From NCBI GenBank assembly GCA_037138855.1, contig JBAXHO010000027.1:1-23516 (forward strand): DNA of 23,516 bases. The letters are read 5' to 3'. The notes under the pieces were generated by a model that was not told the origin of the DNA, made no database searches, and saw only the letters and a list, made by a program, of their open reading frames with translations. Positions within the stretch are counted from its first letter, which is position 1. Each line of letters starts with the position of its first letter. Made by a program: the position numbers and the translations under genes. This document shows, piece after piece, positions 8,730 through 16,932 of the stretch. The DNA is from JBAXHO01 sp037138855. GTDB taxonomy: Bacteria > Patescibacteriota > Dojkabacteria > B142 > OLB20.

Positions 8730-10049
8730 TCAGTTTTCAATCTTCCCTGCCAGCTCCTTGCCCTGTCTCACCGCATAATTCATACCTCTATCATGTGGAT
8801 ACACTTGAGAAAAATTGGTAAAATATAAACCGGGAATATTAGTTTCGTATTTAGGAATCTGATAATCCACATTTACTATATGTTGTGCAAAAGATGTGCT
8901 AGCAAAATATACTTCCTCGATCCATGTTTCGTCAAATGCCGGATTGATTTTCTGAAGATATGGCAGATAAATCTTGAGAAGCTCATTCTGGCTAGCGCTA
9001 AACAGTTTGTTTTCCGGACTTAAATATTTTGCGATGTACAAAATATGTTTTTTCTCATATTTATCCGGATTGATAAAATTGGTATGCTCGATCACAGCTA
9101 AAAAAGGCAATTCGCTATTCATTACACTGAGCCAGTAATAAGGCATGAACTGATCTTTGATAACCAGTGTCAAGCATATTGCACCAAGATATTTTATTTG
9201 TGATATTTCTTTTTTTATTTCTGCGTTTACTCCCTGAAAAAGCTTTATAAATAATGGACCCGGCAAAGTACTTATTACCTGATCAAACTCCAATTCTCTT
9301 TTTTTATTGTCCTGAGCCTTAAAAATTACTTTATGTTTTTGTAAATTTTTATTAAATTCATAGGACTGCAAGTCATACTTGAGAAATAGCTTGACACCAT
9401 TCGATTTCAATTTCTCAATCAATGTATCAATAAGCAGCTGGAAACTACCATCCAGGTATCCCAATTCTTCCTTCGCCAGCATATTGGGTCTGGAGCTCGA
9501 CCTGTCAAAGATCCTGGCCCAAAGCCAACCCATTGAAACTTTTTCTGCATCAGATGCAAATTTACCTCGTAGTAAAGGCTCCCAAATGGTCTGAGTAACT
9601 TTCTTTCCAAAATATTTCTTAGACCAATCAAGTGCAGAATATTTCTCTACATTTTGTAATTTAGCAAACTTCTGAAGATATAAAGATACTAGACCCAAGC
9701 GCACTCTATCAAAAATGTTTAATAAGCGAAATTTCAATATATCTAACGATGTTGAAAAACTATATAGATTTTTGTCATCCCAAACGCCGGAAGTAGCCGG
9801 ATACCAATTCAATTTATCACTTAGACCTAATTCTTGGATCAAATCCTGAATATCATTATCGCTTCTAAAAATATGATGGTAATATTTCTCCAAATAATTA
9901 TTTCCGATTTTGAAACCTCCTGCTAATCCACCAAAAGTAGACTGCTGTTCAAAAACAGCAATCTCTTTATTTTGTTTGGATAATTCCAGTGCCAAAGTGA
10001 GCCCCAATAGTCCTCCACCCAAGATCATAATTTTGGGTTTGATTTTCAT
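8730..10049 (-). CDS. FAD-dependent oxidoreductase (amine oxidase / protoporphyrinogen oxidase-like)
   Basis: 439 residues. The N-terminus has the dinucleotide-binding fold: 'IMILGGGLLGLTLALELS' with GGGLLG at 11-16, an acidic residue after the second strand (VFEQQ), then FGGLAGGF, typical of the FAD-binding site of the amine oxidase/UDP-galactopyranose mutase group. The C-terminus has 'IPGLYFTNFSQVYPHDRGMNYAVRQG', the usual FAD-closing motif of this family. The substrate cannot be read from the sequence. In many bacteria such genes sit beside glycan or lipid-carrier genes, as here with DUF2298. It is the first gene of the minus-strand envelope block and starts about 410 bp from the divergent glyA. 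A TATAAT lies 27-32 bp upstream of its ATG. Confidence 0.85.
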   Translation of the reverse strand: MKIKPKIMILGGGLLGLTLALELSKQNKEIAVFEQQSTFGGLAGGFKIGNNYLEKYYHHIFRSDNDIQDLIQELGLSDKLNWYPATSGVWDDKNLYSFSTSLDILKFRLLNIFDRVRLGLVSLYLQKFAKLQNVEKYSALDWSKKYFGKKVTQTIWEPLLRGKFASDAEKVSMGWLWARIFDRSSSRPNMLAKEELGYLDGSFQLLIDTLIEKLKSNGVKLFLKYDLQSYEFNKNLQKHKVIFKAQDNKKRELEFDQVISTLPGPLFIKLFQGVNAEIKKEISQIKYLGAICLTLVIKDQFMPYYWLSVMNSELPFLAVIEHTNFINPDKYEKKHILYIAKYLSPENKLFSASQNELLKIYLPYLQKINPAFDETWIEEVYFASTSFAQHIVNVDYQIPKYETNIPGLYFTNFSQVYPHDRGMNYAVRQGKELAGKIEN

Positions 10050-10075
10050 AAAAAATTCGATTCAAAGTAACTGAA

Positions 10076-10081
10076 ATTATA
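10076..10081 (-). promoter_or_regulatory. Candidate -10 box of the FAD oxidoreductase gene
   Basis: A perfect TATAAT on the minus strand, preceded directly by TG, 27 bp before the ATG at 10049. No good -35 box is visible at normal spacing. Confidence 0.45.
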
Positions 10082-10231
10082 CATGAAAAAGAATTAAAAC
10101 AAAAAGCTTATACAACCAAAGCAATCTATTGCGGAAAATAAATATTATTCTAGCAAATTTTGACCAGTTTTCACCAGCAACAGGAGTGAAATGCACTTCA
10201 AGGGATTCTTTTTCTCACTTGGATAATTATC

Positions 10232-10260
10232 ATTCCGCCGTTATAATGGCGGAATAATTT
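10232..10260. other. GC-rich hairpin in the divergent region
   Basis: ATTCCGCC (10232-10239) pairs with GGCGGAAT (10248-10255); on the plus strand it is followed by AATTTT. It resembles a weak terminator reading rightwards, or a palindromic repeat related to 8626-8680, which shares CATTCCG at its edge. Confidence 0.5.
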
Positions 10261-10358
10261 TGATAAGATTCAATCATGGGAAAATTAGCGTAAAATATTC
10301 TCATAAATTTATATTTTTTGTTTTTCAATATGTTAGTGCATGACAAATATTTCCCTGA

Positions 10359-10387
10359 TTGACAGATTTTAAATTTAAACATATATT
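10359..10387 (+). promoter_or_regulatory. Sigma-70-type promoter of glyA
   Basis: TTGACA at 10359-10364, a 17-bp spacer, and TATATT at 10382-10387. Transcription should start near 10394, giving a leader of about 65 nt before the glyA ATG at 10460. Confidence 0.75.
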
Positions 10388-10459
10388 TTATTATGAAGAT
10401 TAAAACAAAATGCCAAAAACAAAATTTTCAATTTATTCAATTTATAAAATTCAACCATT

Positions 10460-11815
10460 ATGAATAAAAAAACATTACAAAAGCAGGATCCTGAGATATA
10501 CCAGATCCTAAAACTGGAAGAAAACAAACAACAGGACAAATTATCTATGATCCCGTCCGAGAACTTTGCTTCCAAAGCTGTACGTGAAGCTGTTGGCTCA
10601 GTATTCATGAACAAATATTCAGAAGGTTATCCTCATAAACGCTATTATGAAGGCAATTATTTTATTGACGAATTAGAAGAACTGGCGATCAAACGTGCTA
10701 AAAAACTTTTTAAATTACCAGCTGATTGGGAAGTAAATGTCCAGGCTCTTTCTGGAAGTCCAGCTAATCTTGCAGTCTATTTAGGACTTTTAAAACCAGG
10801 CGACAAAATTATGGGAATGTATTTGCCTGATGGTGGACACCTGACACACGGCTGGTCATACGAACCAGATACCAAAGCTGCTGATAATAATTTCAAATAT
10901 CTAGGCGGTAAAAGAAAAGTAAATATTTCTTCGAAAATTTTTAATGCCATTCAATATAAAACCGATCCCCAAACTAAGCAATTTAATTATGCTGAAGTAG
11001 AAAAAATTGCTTTGGCTGAAAAACCAAAGCTGATTATCACTGGTGGTACTGCCTATCCCAGAGAAATTGACTATGTCCGAATGAAGCAAATTGCCAATAA
11101 AGTAGGAGCTTATTATCTAGCTGATATTGCTCATGAAGCTGGGCTAGTCGCTGCAGGAGTCAACAAATCTCCAGTTGGTATCGCTGACGTCGTCACCATG
11201 ACCACTCACAAAACTTTACGCTGCAACCGTGGAGCAATCATACTTGCCAGAGCTGAGCTGATGAAAAAAATTAACCGGGCAATATTCCCTGGCATTCAAG
11301 GTGGACCGCATAATCATAGCATTGCCGGAATCGCTGTCGGGCTCAAAGAAGCTATGCAGCCTGACTTTAAGAAATATGCCAAGCAAGTTGTACTTAATGC
11401 TCAAACTTTAGCAGCAGCTCTTACCAAATTGGATTTCAATATCGTCACCGGTGGCACTGATAAACATTTAATTTTAATTGATCTTAGTAACAAAGGAGTA
11501 TTTGGCAAGAAATATGCTAGGGCCCTAGACTATGCTGGCATAATTGCTAATATGAATACCATGCCTCAGGAAAAGCGACCACCAGCAGATCCTTCAGCAC
11601 TTAGGCTGGGTACCCCCTGGATAACAACTAGAGGAATGAAAGTAAAAGAGATGAAAGCGATTGCAGTATGGATGAATGCAGTGATGGAAATAGTTAAAAG
11701 TAAACAGGATATGGATTTTGCACAGTTTGAAATATTTATCAGCCAAAATAAAAAGATCAAAGCAATTGCTCAGGAAGTAAAAAAACTTTGTACTAAATTC
11801 CCTTTAGATATCTAA
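10460..11815 (+). CDS. glyA: Serine hydroxymethyltransferase
   Basis: 451 residues. A cytoplasmic PLP enzyme that converts serine plus tetrahydrofolate to glycine plus 5,10-methylene-tetrahydrofolate, the main source of one-carbon units. Family landmarks: 'MIPSENFAS' (30-38), 'NKYSEGYPHKRYYEGN' (51-66), 'VQALSGSPANLAVY' (94-107), 'GGHLTHG' (125-131), 'ADIAHEAGLVAAG' (221-233), and the PLP lysine in TTHKT (K251). 'FPGIQGGPH' near 275-283 and 'RLGTPWITTRGM' near the C-terminus complete the set. It is ~30 residues longer than E. coli GlyA, mostly from an insertion around 118-175. After the PLP lysine the usual 'LRGPRG' reads LRCNRG (C255, N256), a departure worth checking. No Shine-Dalgarno precedes the ATG. 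It is followed after 3 bp by a small membrane-protein gene. Confidence 0.97.
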   Translation: MNKKTLQKQDPEIYQILKLEENKQQDKLSMIPSENFASKAVREAVGSVFMNKYSEGYPHKRYYEGNYFIDELEELAIKRAKKLFKLPADWEVNVQALSGSPANLAVYLGLLKPGDKIMGMYLPDGGHLTHGWSYEPDTKAADNNFKYLGGKRKVNISSKIFNAIQYKTDPQTKQFNYAEVEKIALAEKPKLIITGGTAYPREIDYVRMKQIANKVGAYYLADIAHEAGLVAAGVNKSPVGIADVVTMTTHKTLRCNRGAIILARAELMKKINRAIFPGIQGGPHNHSIAGIAVGLKEAMQPDFKKYAKQVVLNAQTLAAALTKLDFNIVTGGTDKHLILIDLSNKGVFGKKYARALDYAGIIANMNTMPQEKRPPADPSALRLGTPWITTRGMKVKEMKAIAVWMNAVMEIVKSKQDMDFAQFEIFISQNKKIKAIAQEVKKLCTKFPLDI

Positions 11816-11818
11816 ATC

Positions 11819-12064
11819 ATGAGAAATAATAACAGTTTACTTGGGTTTGCAAATTTATCTTGTGCTCTTTTACTCTGGCTTTTTACCTGCTGCAGTCTAA
11901 GTTTAGTAGCTATTATGATAGCTAGCATCATTAGCGCAGGAAATACCAATGATATCACTTCCGCAACAGTTGCTTTCCTGGTTCTCGGAATACTATTTTT
12001 AATAAGCGCGGTTTTACTTACTATTAATACATTTTATTTATTGAGCAGAAGAAATAGCTGGTAG
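11819..12064 (+). CDS. Small two-TM membrane protein
   Basis: 81 residues, no family recognised. Two hydrophobic helices (about 12-38 and 47-73) are separated by a short polar loop (SAGNTNDITS), and the ends are polar or basic (RRNSW). Its ATG comes 3 bp after the glyA stop, so it is almost surely cotranscribed with and translationally coupled to glyA. The close link is not explained by any function I can see. The downstream gap is filled with repeat words and no classic terminator is visible. Confidence 0.7.
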   Translation: MRNNNSLLGFANLSCALLLWLFTCCSLSLVAIMIASIISAGNTNDITSATVAFLVLGILFLISAVLLTINTFYLLSRRNSW

Positions 12065-12219
12065 CAAGTAGCAATAAAAATTGTAAATGAACTATTACTA
12101 GTATCAAGTTTGATTCGTAGACTGTAGGTTGTAGACGGTAGACAGGAAAATCAAATTATGTAATCCAGACTACTTGATCCTTGATCCTTGATCCCTGATA
12201 CTTGATACTTGATACTTTT
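12058..12219. repeat. Intergenic repeat cluster between convergent genes
   Basis: Holds CTGGTAGCAAGTAGC (12058-12072), GTAGACTGTAGG-type words (12117-12146), and six tandem 7-bp units over 12174-12215 (three TTGATCC, one CTGATAC, two TTGATAC) ending in T's. AGTATCAAG at 12100-12108 is the reverse complement of the last units, so a long-range hairpin is possible between the convergent glyA and DUF2085 units and could serve as a terminator. Confidence 0.75.
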
Positions 12220-12918
12220 TCACATTCCGTGCTTGCGTCGTTGTAGCCAATTAGAGCTACTTTCCGGCATGCGGGCGCGCAGGTCAAGAAAATTTTCCGG
12301 ACCATATTTCGGAGAGGTGACCCGCCAAATTTGGACTAAAACAAGATAAATCAAAAATAATAAAAAAAATTCAATAATAAAAATAAAACGTGAAAATTTC
12401 CACTGCTTACGCATGTCTTTGTTGCCATTATCTTCCAGCCAAATCTCATACATCATGGGCATCATCCAAAATCCCAACCCAAGACCAAATAATGAACCGG
12501 TTATCATGCGAAGTAAATTGGTACTGAGATAAAATGGCTCACTACTGGTAAAACCAAGCATGGTAGCAATGGTCTGGATACCACCATCAAGGGCAATCGG
12601 AATCGTAAAAGCAATTACCCAATAAATGGAAAGTTTTGGAGCTTTAATAAATTTGACAGTAATTGCTGTAGTGAGAATCGCTCCCCAAATAAAAGTATCC
12701 CTCGTACACCAGGCAAACTGATAATCATGAAAATGAATACTTCGCCAGTCAAACTGATGACAAAAAACTGAATAAATCGTATAAATGACTTTGGCTGGCC
12801 AAATCCAACCAATATTTGCAAAAACCGGTGCCAAGATTGGTGCAATATTTAGAATAATTAAAAATACTAGAAACAGATTATAAAAATTCTTTTCAAAAAA
12901 TTTAGCGACTTTTTTCAT
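12220..12918 (-). CDS. DUF2085 family membrane protein
   Basis: With the start I prefer, 232 residues. DUF2085 landmarks: 'FCHQFDWRS' (52-60), Cys71 in 'AWCTRDTFIWG', 'IPIALDGGIQ' (106-115), and 'STNLLRMITGSLFGLGLG' (132-149). About five membrane helices; function unknown in the family. The usual 'CxRCxG' reads CTRDTFIWG here, so the second Cys of the family is missing. The frame stays open to 12999, but ATG at 12918 has AAGGA 11 bp before it, gives a normal basic N-terminus (MKKVAKFFEKN), and overlaps recJ by only 17 bp instead of 98. It is coupled to recJ by overlap, though no shared function is known. Confidence 0.85.
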   Translation of the reverse strand: MKKVAKFFEKNFYNLFLVFLIILNIAPILAPVFANIGWIWPAKVIYTIYSVFCHQFDWRSIHFHDYQFAWCTRDTFIWGAILTTAITVKFIKAPKLSIYWVIAFTIPIALDGGIQTIATMLGFTSSEPFYLSTNLLRMITGSLFGLGLGFWMMPMMYEIWLEDNGNKDMRKQWKFSRFIFIIEFFLLFLIYLVLVQIWRVTSPKYGPENFLDLRARMPESSSNWLQRRKHGM

Positions 12919-14614
12919 AAACTCGAAAATCCTTAAAATTAAATTGTAGTCTGGTTTCACCATTCCAAAAATTGCCTTCGAGTGTACCGACAAAATCAAA
13001 CTTTTGATTCAAATCTAGATCACTAAAACGTAATGCCTGATTAAAAGCAATACATTCTAGTGTATCACTACCGTCAAAAATCTCAAACTTCACATGGTTA
13101 TGCTCTTTACCGATAAATTTCAAAGACCTGATTTGTACAGCATCAATTTGTAATAAAGGCTTTTTATTTCCAAAGCCAAAAGGTTCAAATTTTTTGAGCT
13201 CTGCTAAAGTATCAAGTGACCATTCTGATGCAGGTAAATGATATTCAATTTCCAGTTCCGGAATCAAATCTTCATGTGTCAACATCTTATCAGCCAATTG
13301 TTCTAACCCGAGTTGGAATTGATCAAGCTGTTCGACAGATACCAGAAATCCAGCTGCCAGTTTATGACCACCAAATTTTTCAAGATTGCCGGCAAATTGA
13401 GCAATAGCTTCTGTAATATGAAAATTTTTGATACTACGAGCAGAGCCTTTGACCTTGCCATTACTAAGAGAACCAATTAATACCGGACGATGATATTTTT
13501 CTGATAATTTCCCAGCAGCTAGTCCTACAATTCCTTCTGGCCAATCTGCACCATAAAGAAATAATAGCTTTTTCATTTCCGGCTGTCCTGTAATTTGCTC
13601 CTCTGCTTGGATTACGAGATCAGTGGTTATTTTCTGGCGGTAAGTATTTAATTCATCCAATCGTTTTACAATTTTATCTGCCTGTTCACTTTGATTAGTA
13701 GTAAGCAGCCGAACTCCTTCAATCGCATGCTCTATTCGTCCTCCAGCATTGAGTCGCGGGCCGATCAAAAATCCCAGATGATAAGCTTCAATTTGCCCTG
13801 GATCAAGATTCAAATAACGCATTAATGCCTGTAATCCAAGATTTTTTGTAAATTTAAATTGTTTTAACCCAAAAGTTAAAATTACCCGATTCTCCTCGAT
13901 CAAAGGCATGACATCACAAGTAGTTGCCAGTGCTACCAGGTCAAGATAATGCTCCACAGCTAATGGATTTTGAATTAACCCACGCTGCCAAGCCAATTCA
14001 GCAATCACTTGTACCAGTTTCCAAGCCACATTAGCGCCACAAATCTGAGTAAATTTCAGATCAGGACTCAAACCAGGATGCACCAAGGCAAGTGCATCAG
14101 GTAACTCGGCCTCAGGCAATGTATGATGATCAGTAATAATAAACTGCAAACCCAGTTCCTGATATTTTTTCACTAATTGATAATCTCGGATGCCACAATC
14201 GACAGTAATTACTAAATTTCCTTTTTGTTTCAATATCTCCTGAAGACCGATATCATTCAAACCATAACCTTCATCGAAACGATCCGGAATATAAGGTAAA
14301 ACCTGTGCCTTTAATTCCCGGTAAAGAAAATCAAAAACAATAGCAGTAGAAGTCACACCATCGACATCATAATCACCATAAATAAAAATTTTCTGCTTTT
14401 CGGCAATTGCCTTTAAAATTATTTCAGCTGCTTTGTCTGTATCATGTAATGCAATAGGTGCTGGTAAATCATCTAAGCTTGGATTTAAAAATTGTTCAGC
14501 TGCTTTACCAGTTCTGATTTCCCGCTGGATTAATAATCGGCGCAACAAAGTGGAATACTTCTGTAAGGGAGCAAAATCTGGCAAATCTTGATCAGTGATA
14601 TTAGTCCATTTCAT
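12902..14614 (-). CDS. recJ: Single-stranded-DNA-specific exonuclease RecJ
   Basis: 570 residues, normal length. A 5'-to-3' ssDNA exonuclease used in recombination (RecF pathway), mismatch and base-excision repair; cytoplasmic, Mn/Mg dependent. DHH domain motifs: YGDYDVDG (79-86), 'VITVDCG' (135-141), TDHHT (161-165), 'GPRLNAGGRI' (285-294). DHHA1 part: 'WPEGIVGLAAGKL' (358-370), GSARS (390-394) and the substrate-binding GGHKLAAG (415-422). An OB-like C-terminal domain follows (about 460-570). All catalytic Asp/His residues seen are intact. No Shine-Dalgarno before the ATG. It is first in a two-gene unit with the DUF2085 gene. Confidence 0.97.
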   Translation of the reverse strand: MKWTNITDQDLPDFAPLQKYSTLLRRLLIQREIRTGKAAEQFLNPSLDDLPAPIALHDTDKAAEIILKAIAEKQKIFIYGDYDVDGVTSTAIVFDFLYRELKAQVLPYIPDRFDEGYGLNDIGLQEILKQKGNLVITVDCGIRDYQLVKKYQELGLQFIITDHHTLPEAELPDALALVHPGLSPDLKFTQICGANVAWKLVQVIAELAWQRGLIQNPLAVEHYLDLVALATTCDVMPLIEENRVILTFGLKQFKFTKNLGLQALMRYLNLDPGQIEAYHLGFLIGPRLNAGGRIEHAIEGVRLLTTNQSEQADKIVKRLDELNTYRQKITTDLVIQAEEQITGQPEMKKLLFLYGADWPEGIVGLAAGKLSEKYHRPVLIGSLSNGKVKGSARSIKNFHITEAIAQFAGNLEKFGGHKLAAGFLVSVEQLDQFQLGLEQLADKMLTHEDLIPELEIEYHLPASEWSLDTLAELKKFEPFGFGNKKPLLQIDAVQIRSLKFIGKEHNHVKFEIFDGSDTLECIAFNQALRFSDLDLNQKFDFVGTLEGNFWNGETRLQFNFKDFRVYEKSR

Positions 14615-14681
14615 ATTTTTTTATAATAATCTTACCGTAAATTTAGAAAAAGAACATTGTAATCCAATACAAAATTTGGAA

Positions 14682-15356
14682 TTAAATTGATTTTCCTACT
14701 AGATTTGCCGGGATAGGAGTAGCCACATCATTATCATCAGCATTTAAATATTTTCGGAAACGCCAAATAATAAAAACAATTGCAGAAATTATCCCCACTA
14801 CCAAGGCAATCTTCCAAAACCAGTTCAAAGAAATTTTGCCATATTTTTCAAAATTATAACCGCTATCCAAAGGTAAAATTTCCATCAGTTTATTAAACTT
14901 CACTGTGGTCGCAGCTGAACTTAAATAATTGCGTTCTGCCAGAAAAGCATTTACTTTAACGCTTATCTCTGCTTCTCTTGTAAAATCGGCCTGATCAGGC
15001 AATTCTGTACCAGGTATCGGAGTAAAGGTCTTTTTGAAAGTAGTCAATTGACCTGCGGTCACTGTGATATAGTCTTTTATGCCTCCTACCGGAACCAATA
15101 AATTAGTCGGATATTTCCATTCCACTCCTACTTTACTAGAATTTATTATTGAATCGACAGTCAAAATAATCTCAAAACTTTTCGCCGGATATGTTTGTCT
15201 GCTATGAGAAAGATGTAAGATTAAACCTTGATCTGTACTATTTTGCGATATCGTGGGAACAGGTGTATTGGTCACAGCTGAAACGCTTAAAACTCTAACC
15301 ATGCTAATACCAATAATTGTTAGTGCAAGAACAATAATTTTTTGGAAAGTGGACAT
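14682..15356 (-). CDS. Membrane-anchored exported protein, cohesin-like beta domain
   Basis: 224 residues. A signal peptide (about 1-27, hydrophobic core 'IIVLALTIIGISMV', possible cleavage after SVSA) is followed by a Thr/Pro/Ser spacer. Residues about 45-165 form one beta-rich domain: 'LILHLSHSRQTYPAKSFEIILTVDS', named here by ends LILHL and ILTVDS, recalls cohesin/CARDB-type surface domains. A membrane helix (about 180-199) and a short basic/acidic cytoplasmic tail (RFRKYLNADD) close it. The topology is N-out, C-in. I cannot name a partner. It lies between recJ and gatB on the same strand but with gaps of 67 bp and 136 bp, so it is likely its own unit. Confidence 0.75.
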   Translation of the reverse strand: MSTFQKIIVLALTIIGISMVRVLSVSAVTNTPVPTISQNSTDQGLILHLSHSRQTYPAKSFEIILTVDSIINSSKVGVEWKYPTNLLVPVGGIKDYITVTAGQLTTFKKTFTPIPGTELPDQADFTREAEISVKVNAFLAERNYLSSAATTVKFNKLMEILPLDSGYNFEKYGKISLNWFWKIALVVGIISAIVFIIWRFRKYLNADDNDVATPIPANLVGKSI

Positions 15357-15460
15357 GTTAATAATTTCAAAAATTGAATTATTTTATCTTAACATTTATC
15401 AGAAAAAGCGTATATGGAAAAGAAAAGGTAGCTGGCAGCAAATCCTACTTACAAATTAAT

Positions 15461-15483
15461 ATTCGAGATTCGACATTCGAATT
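15461..15483. repeat. 23-bp inverted-repeat copy, left of the gat operon
   Basis: ATTCGAGATTCGACATTCGA plus three bases. The reverse complement of 19340-19362 matches it at 21 of 23 positions. The two copies bracket the gatCAXB operon. Confidence 0.7.
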
Positions 15484-15492
15484 TCTCCCTCC

Positions 15493-16932
15493 CTACCTCC
15501 CCAGCAACTCTTTGAGCAATTTATCAACCAGCACTGGATCAGCCTTACCCTTAGTGCGGCCCATCACTTGACCAATGAGCGCTTTGATCGCATTGGGATT
15601 TTTATCCAGATTGGCAATAATTTTTGCACTGGAGGCAACCACCTGCTGACAAATTGACTTTAATTCTACCTCATCCAATTGCTGATCTAAGCCCTTCGCC
15701 TTGATGATTTCCTCCAGAGATTTACCACTGGTAAACATTTCTGGAATCACCTGATGTTTCGCTGCACTTCTAGGTAATTTACCTTGAATAATCATTGCTG
15801 CTAACTTCGCTAAATCATTTGGTGTGAACTTGAGATCAGTCAATTTCATTTTTTCAGCTTTCAACAAGCCAAAAACATCACTGATCAGAAGTTTGGCAAA
15901 TTCTTTACGGGACTCATTATCAGATAATTCCACTAAACCTCTCTCGAACCAGAAGGCTGTCTTTTTCGATTGGATGAGTGTTTCTGCCGTATCTGGCTCA
16001 AAACCAAATTTACCCATAAAGCGATTCTTTTTCTCATGTGGTAATTCAATAATGGTTTTGGCAATTATCGCTACTTCCTCAGGACTGAATTCCATGGGTG
16101 GAATATCCGGCTCAGGAAAATAACGGTAATCATCAGCACCTTCTTTGACTCTCTGACTGTAAGTTGCTCCGGTTAAATCACGGATGCCCCGGGTCTCTTG
16201 AGCTGGGCGTTCTCCTTTTTCGAGAAGCGCACTCTGACGCTCAAACTCAAAACCAATTACCTTTTCCAGCACTGAAATTGAACTGATATTCTTCACTTCC
16301 ACTTTGTAATTTGGTAAACCTCTCTCACCAACTTTACGAAGTGACATATTTAATTCATAACGCATTTGCCCTTTTTCCATATCAGCATCGGAAATATCGA
16401 GATAACGGACAATTTGGCGTAATCTTTTAGAAAATTTCAATACTTCCTCAACACTTGTAAAATCAGGCTCTGTCACCAATTCAATCAAAGGTACACCAGA
16501 TTTATTGTAATCCAATAAGGTAAATTCTCCTTCGTGCATTGATTTTCCGGTATCTTCTTCCATATGGACACGTGTCACTCTGATCCTTCTAGCATCACCA
16601 GCAATATCGAGCTCTAGATAGCCTTGAAAGGCGACTGGTTGATCGTACTGTGAAATCTGGTATCCTTTAGGTAAATCTGGGTAAAAATAGTGTTTACGGT
16701 CGAATTTACTCTCCTTAGCAATACTACATTTCATTGCCAAGCCAAGTTTGATGCACATTTCCAATGCTTTTTTATTGGGTACGGGCAAAGCTCCTGGTAA
16801 ACCAAGACAGACTGGGCAAGTATGGGTATTTGGTGCTTTTCCAAAATATTCACTGGAACAGCGGCAAAACATTTTCGTTTGAGTTTTTGGCTGCAAATGT
16901 ACTTCCAGCCCAATTATCGGTTCGTAGTTCAT
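15493..16932 (-). CDS. gatB: Asp-tRNA(Asn)/Glu-tRNA(Gln) amidotransferase subunit B
   Basis: 479 residues, usual length. GatB binds the mischarged tRNA and activates its carboxylate with ATP, before ammonia from GatA converts Glu-tRNA(Gln) or Asp-tRNA(Asn) to the amide form. Landmarks: 'IIGLEVHLQPKTQTKMFC' (6-23), four zinc-site Cys in FCRC and CPVC, 'YFYPDLPKGYQISQYDQP' (67-84), 'RVHMEEDTGKSMHEG' (121-135), 'DYNKSGVPLIELVTEPD' (141-157), and the C-terminal YqeY-like helical tRNA-binding tail ending near 'ALIGQVMGRTKGKADP'. Its ATG overlaps the stop of the unknown gene before it by 4 bp (ATGA), so translation is coupled. Last gene of the gatC-gatA-X-gatB operon. Confidence 0.98.
   Translation of the reverse strand: MNYEPIIGLEVHLQPKTQTKMFCRCSSEYFGKAPNTHTCPVCLGLPGALPVPNKKALEMCIKLGLAMKCSIAKESKFDRKHYFYPDLPKGYQISQYDQPVAFQGYLELDIAGDARRIRVTRVHMEEDTGKSMHEGEFTLLDYNKSGVPLIELVTEPDFTSVEEVLKFSKRLRQIVRYLDISDADMEKGQMRYELNMSLRKVGERGLPNYKVEVKNISSISVLEKVIGFEFERQSALLEKGERPAQETRGIRDLTGATYSQRVKEGADDYRYFPEPDIPPMEFSPEEVAIIAKTIIELPHEKKNRFMGKFGFEPDTAETLIQSKKTAFWFERGLVELSDNESRKEFAKLLISDVFGLLKAEKMKLTDLKFTPNDLAKLAAMIIQGKLPRSAAKHQVIPEMFTSGKSLEEIIKAKGLDQQLDEVELKSICQQVVASSAKIIANLDKNPNAIKALIGQVMGRTKGKADPVLVDKLLKELLGR

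Larger units (their letters stand above)
10050..10459. other. Divergent promoter region between FAD gene and glyA
   Basis: A 410-bp gap holding promoters for both directions and one GC-rich hairpin (10232-10255). No ORF here is convincing. The ORF at 10375-10614 on the minus strand runs antisense into glyA. Confidence 0.7.

Noticed and set aside
10375..10614. Minus-strand 79-residue ORF over the glyA start
   Set aside because: Antisense to the glyA promoter and N-terminus with no supporting signal.
12174..12215. CRISPR or iteron origin
   Set aside because: The 7-bp units are too short for CRISPR, there is no replication gene nearby, and the same words occur in many other gaps.
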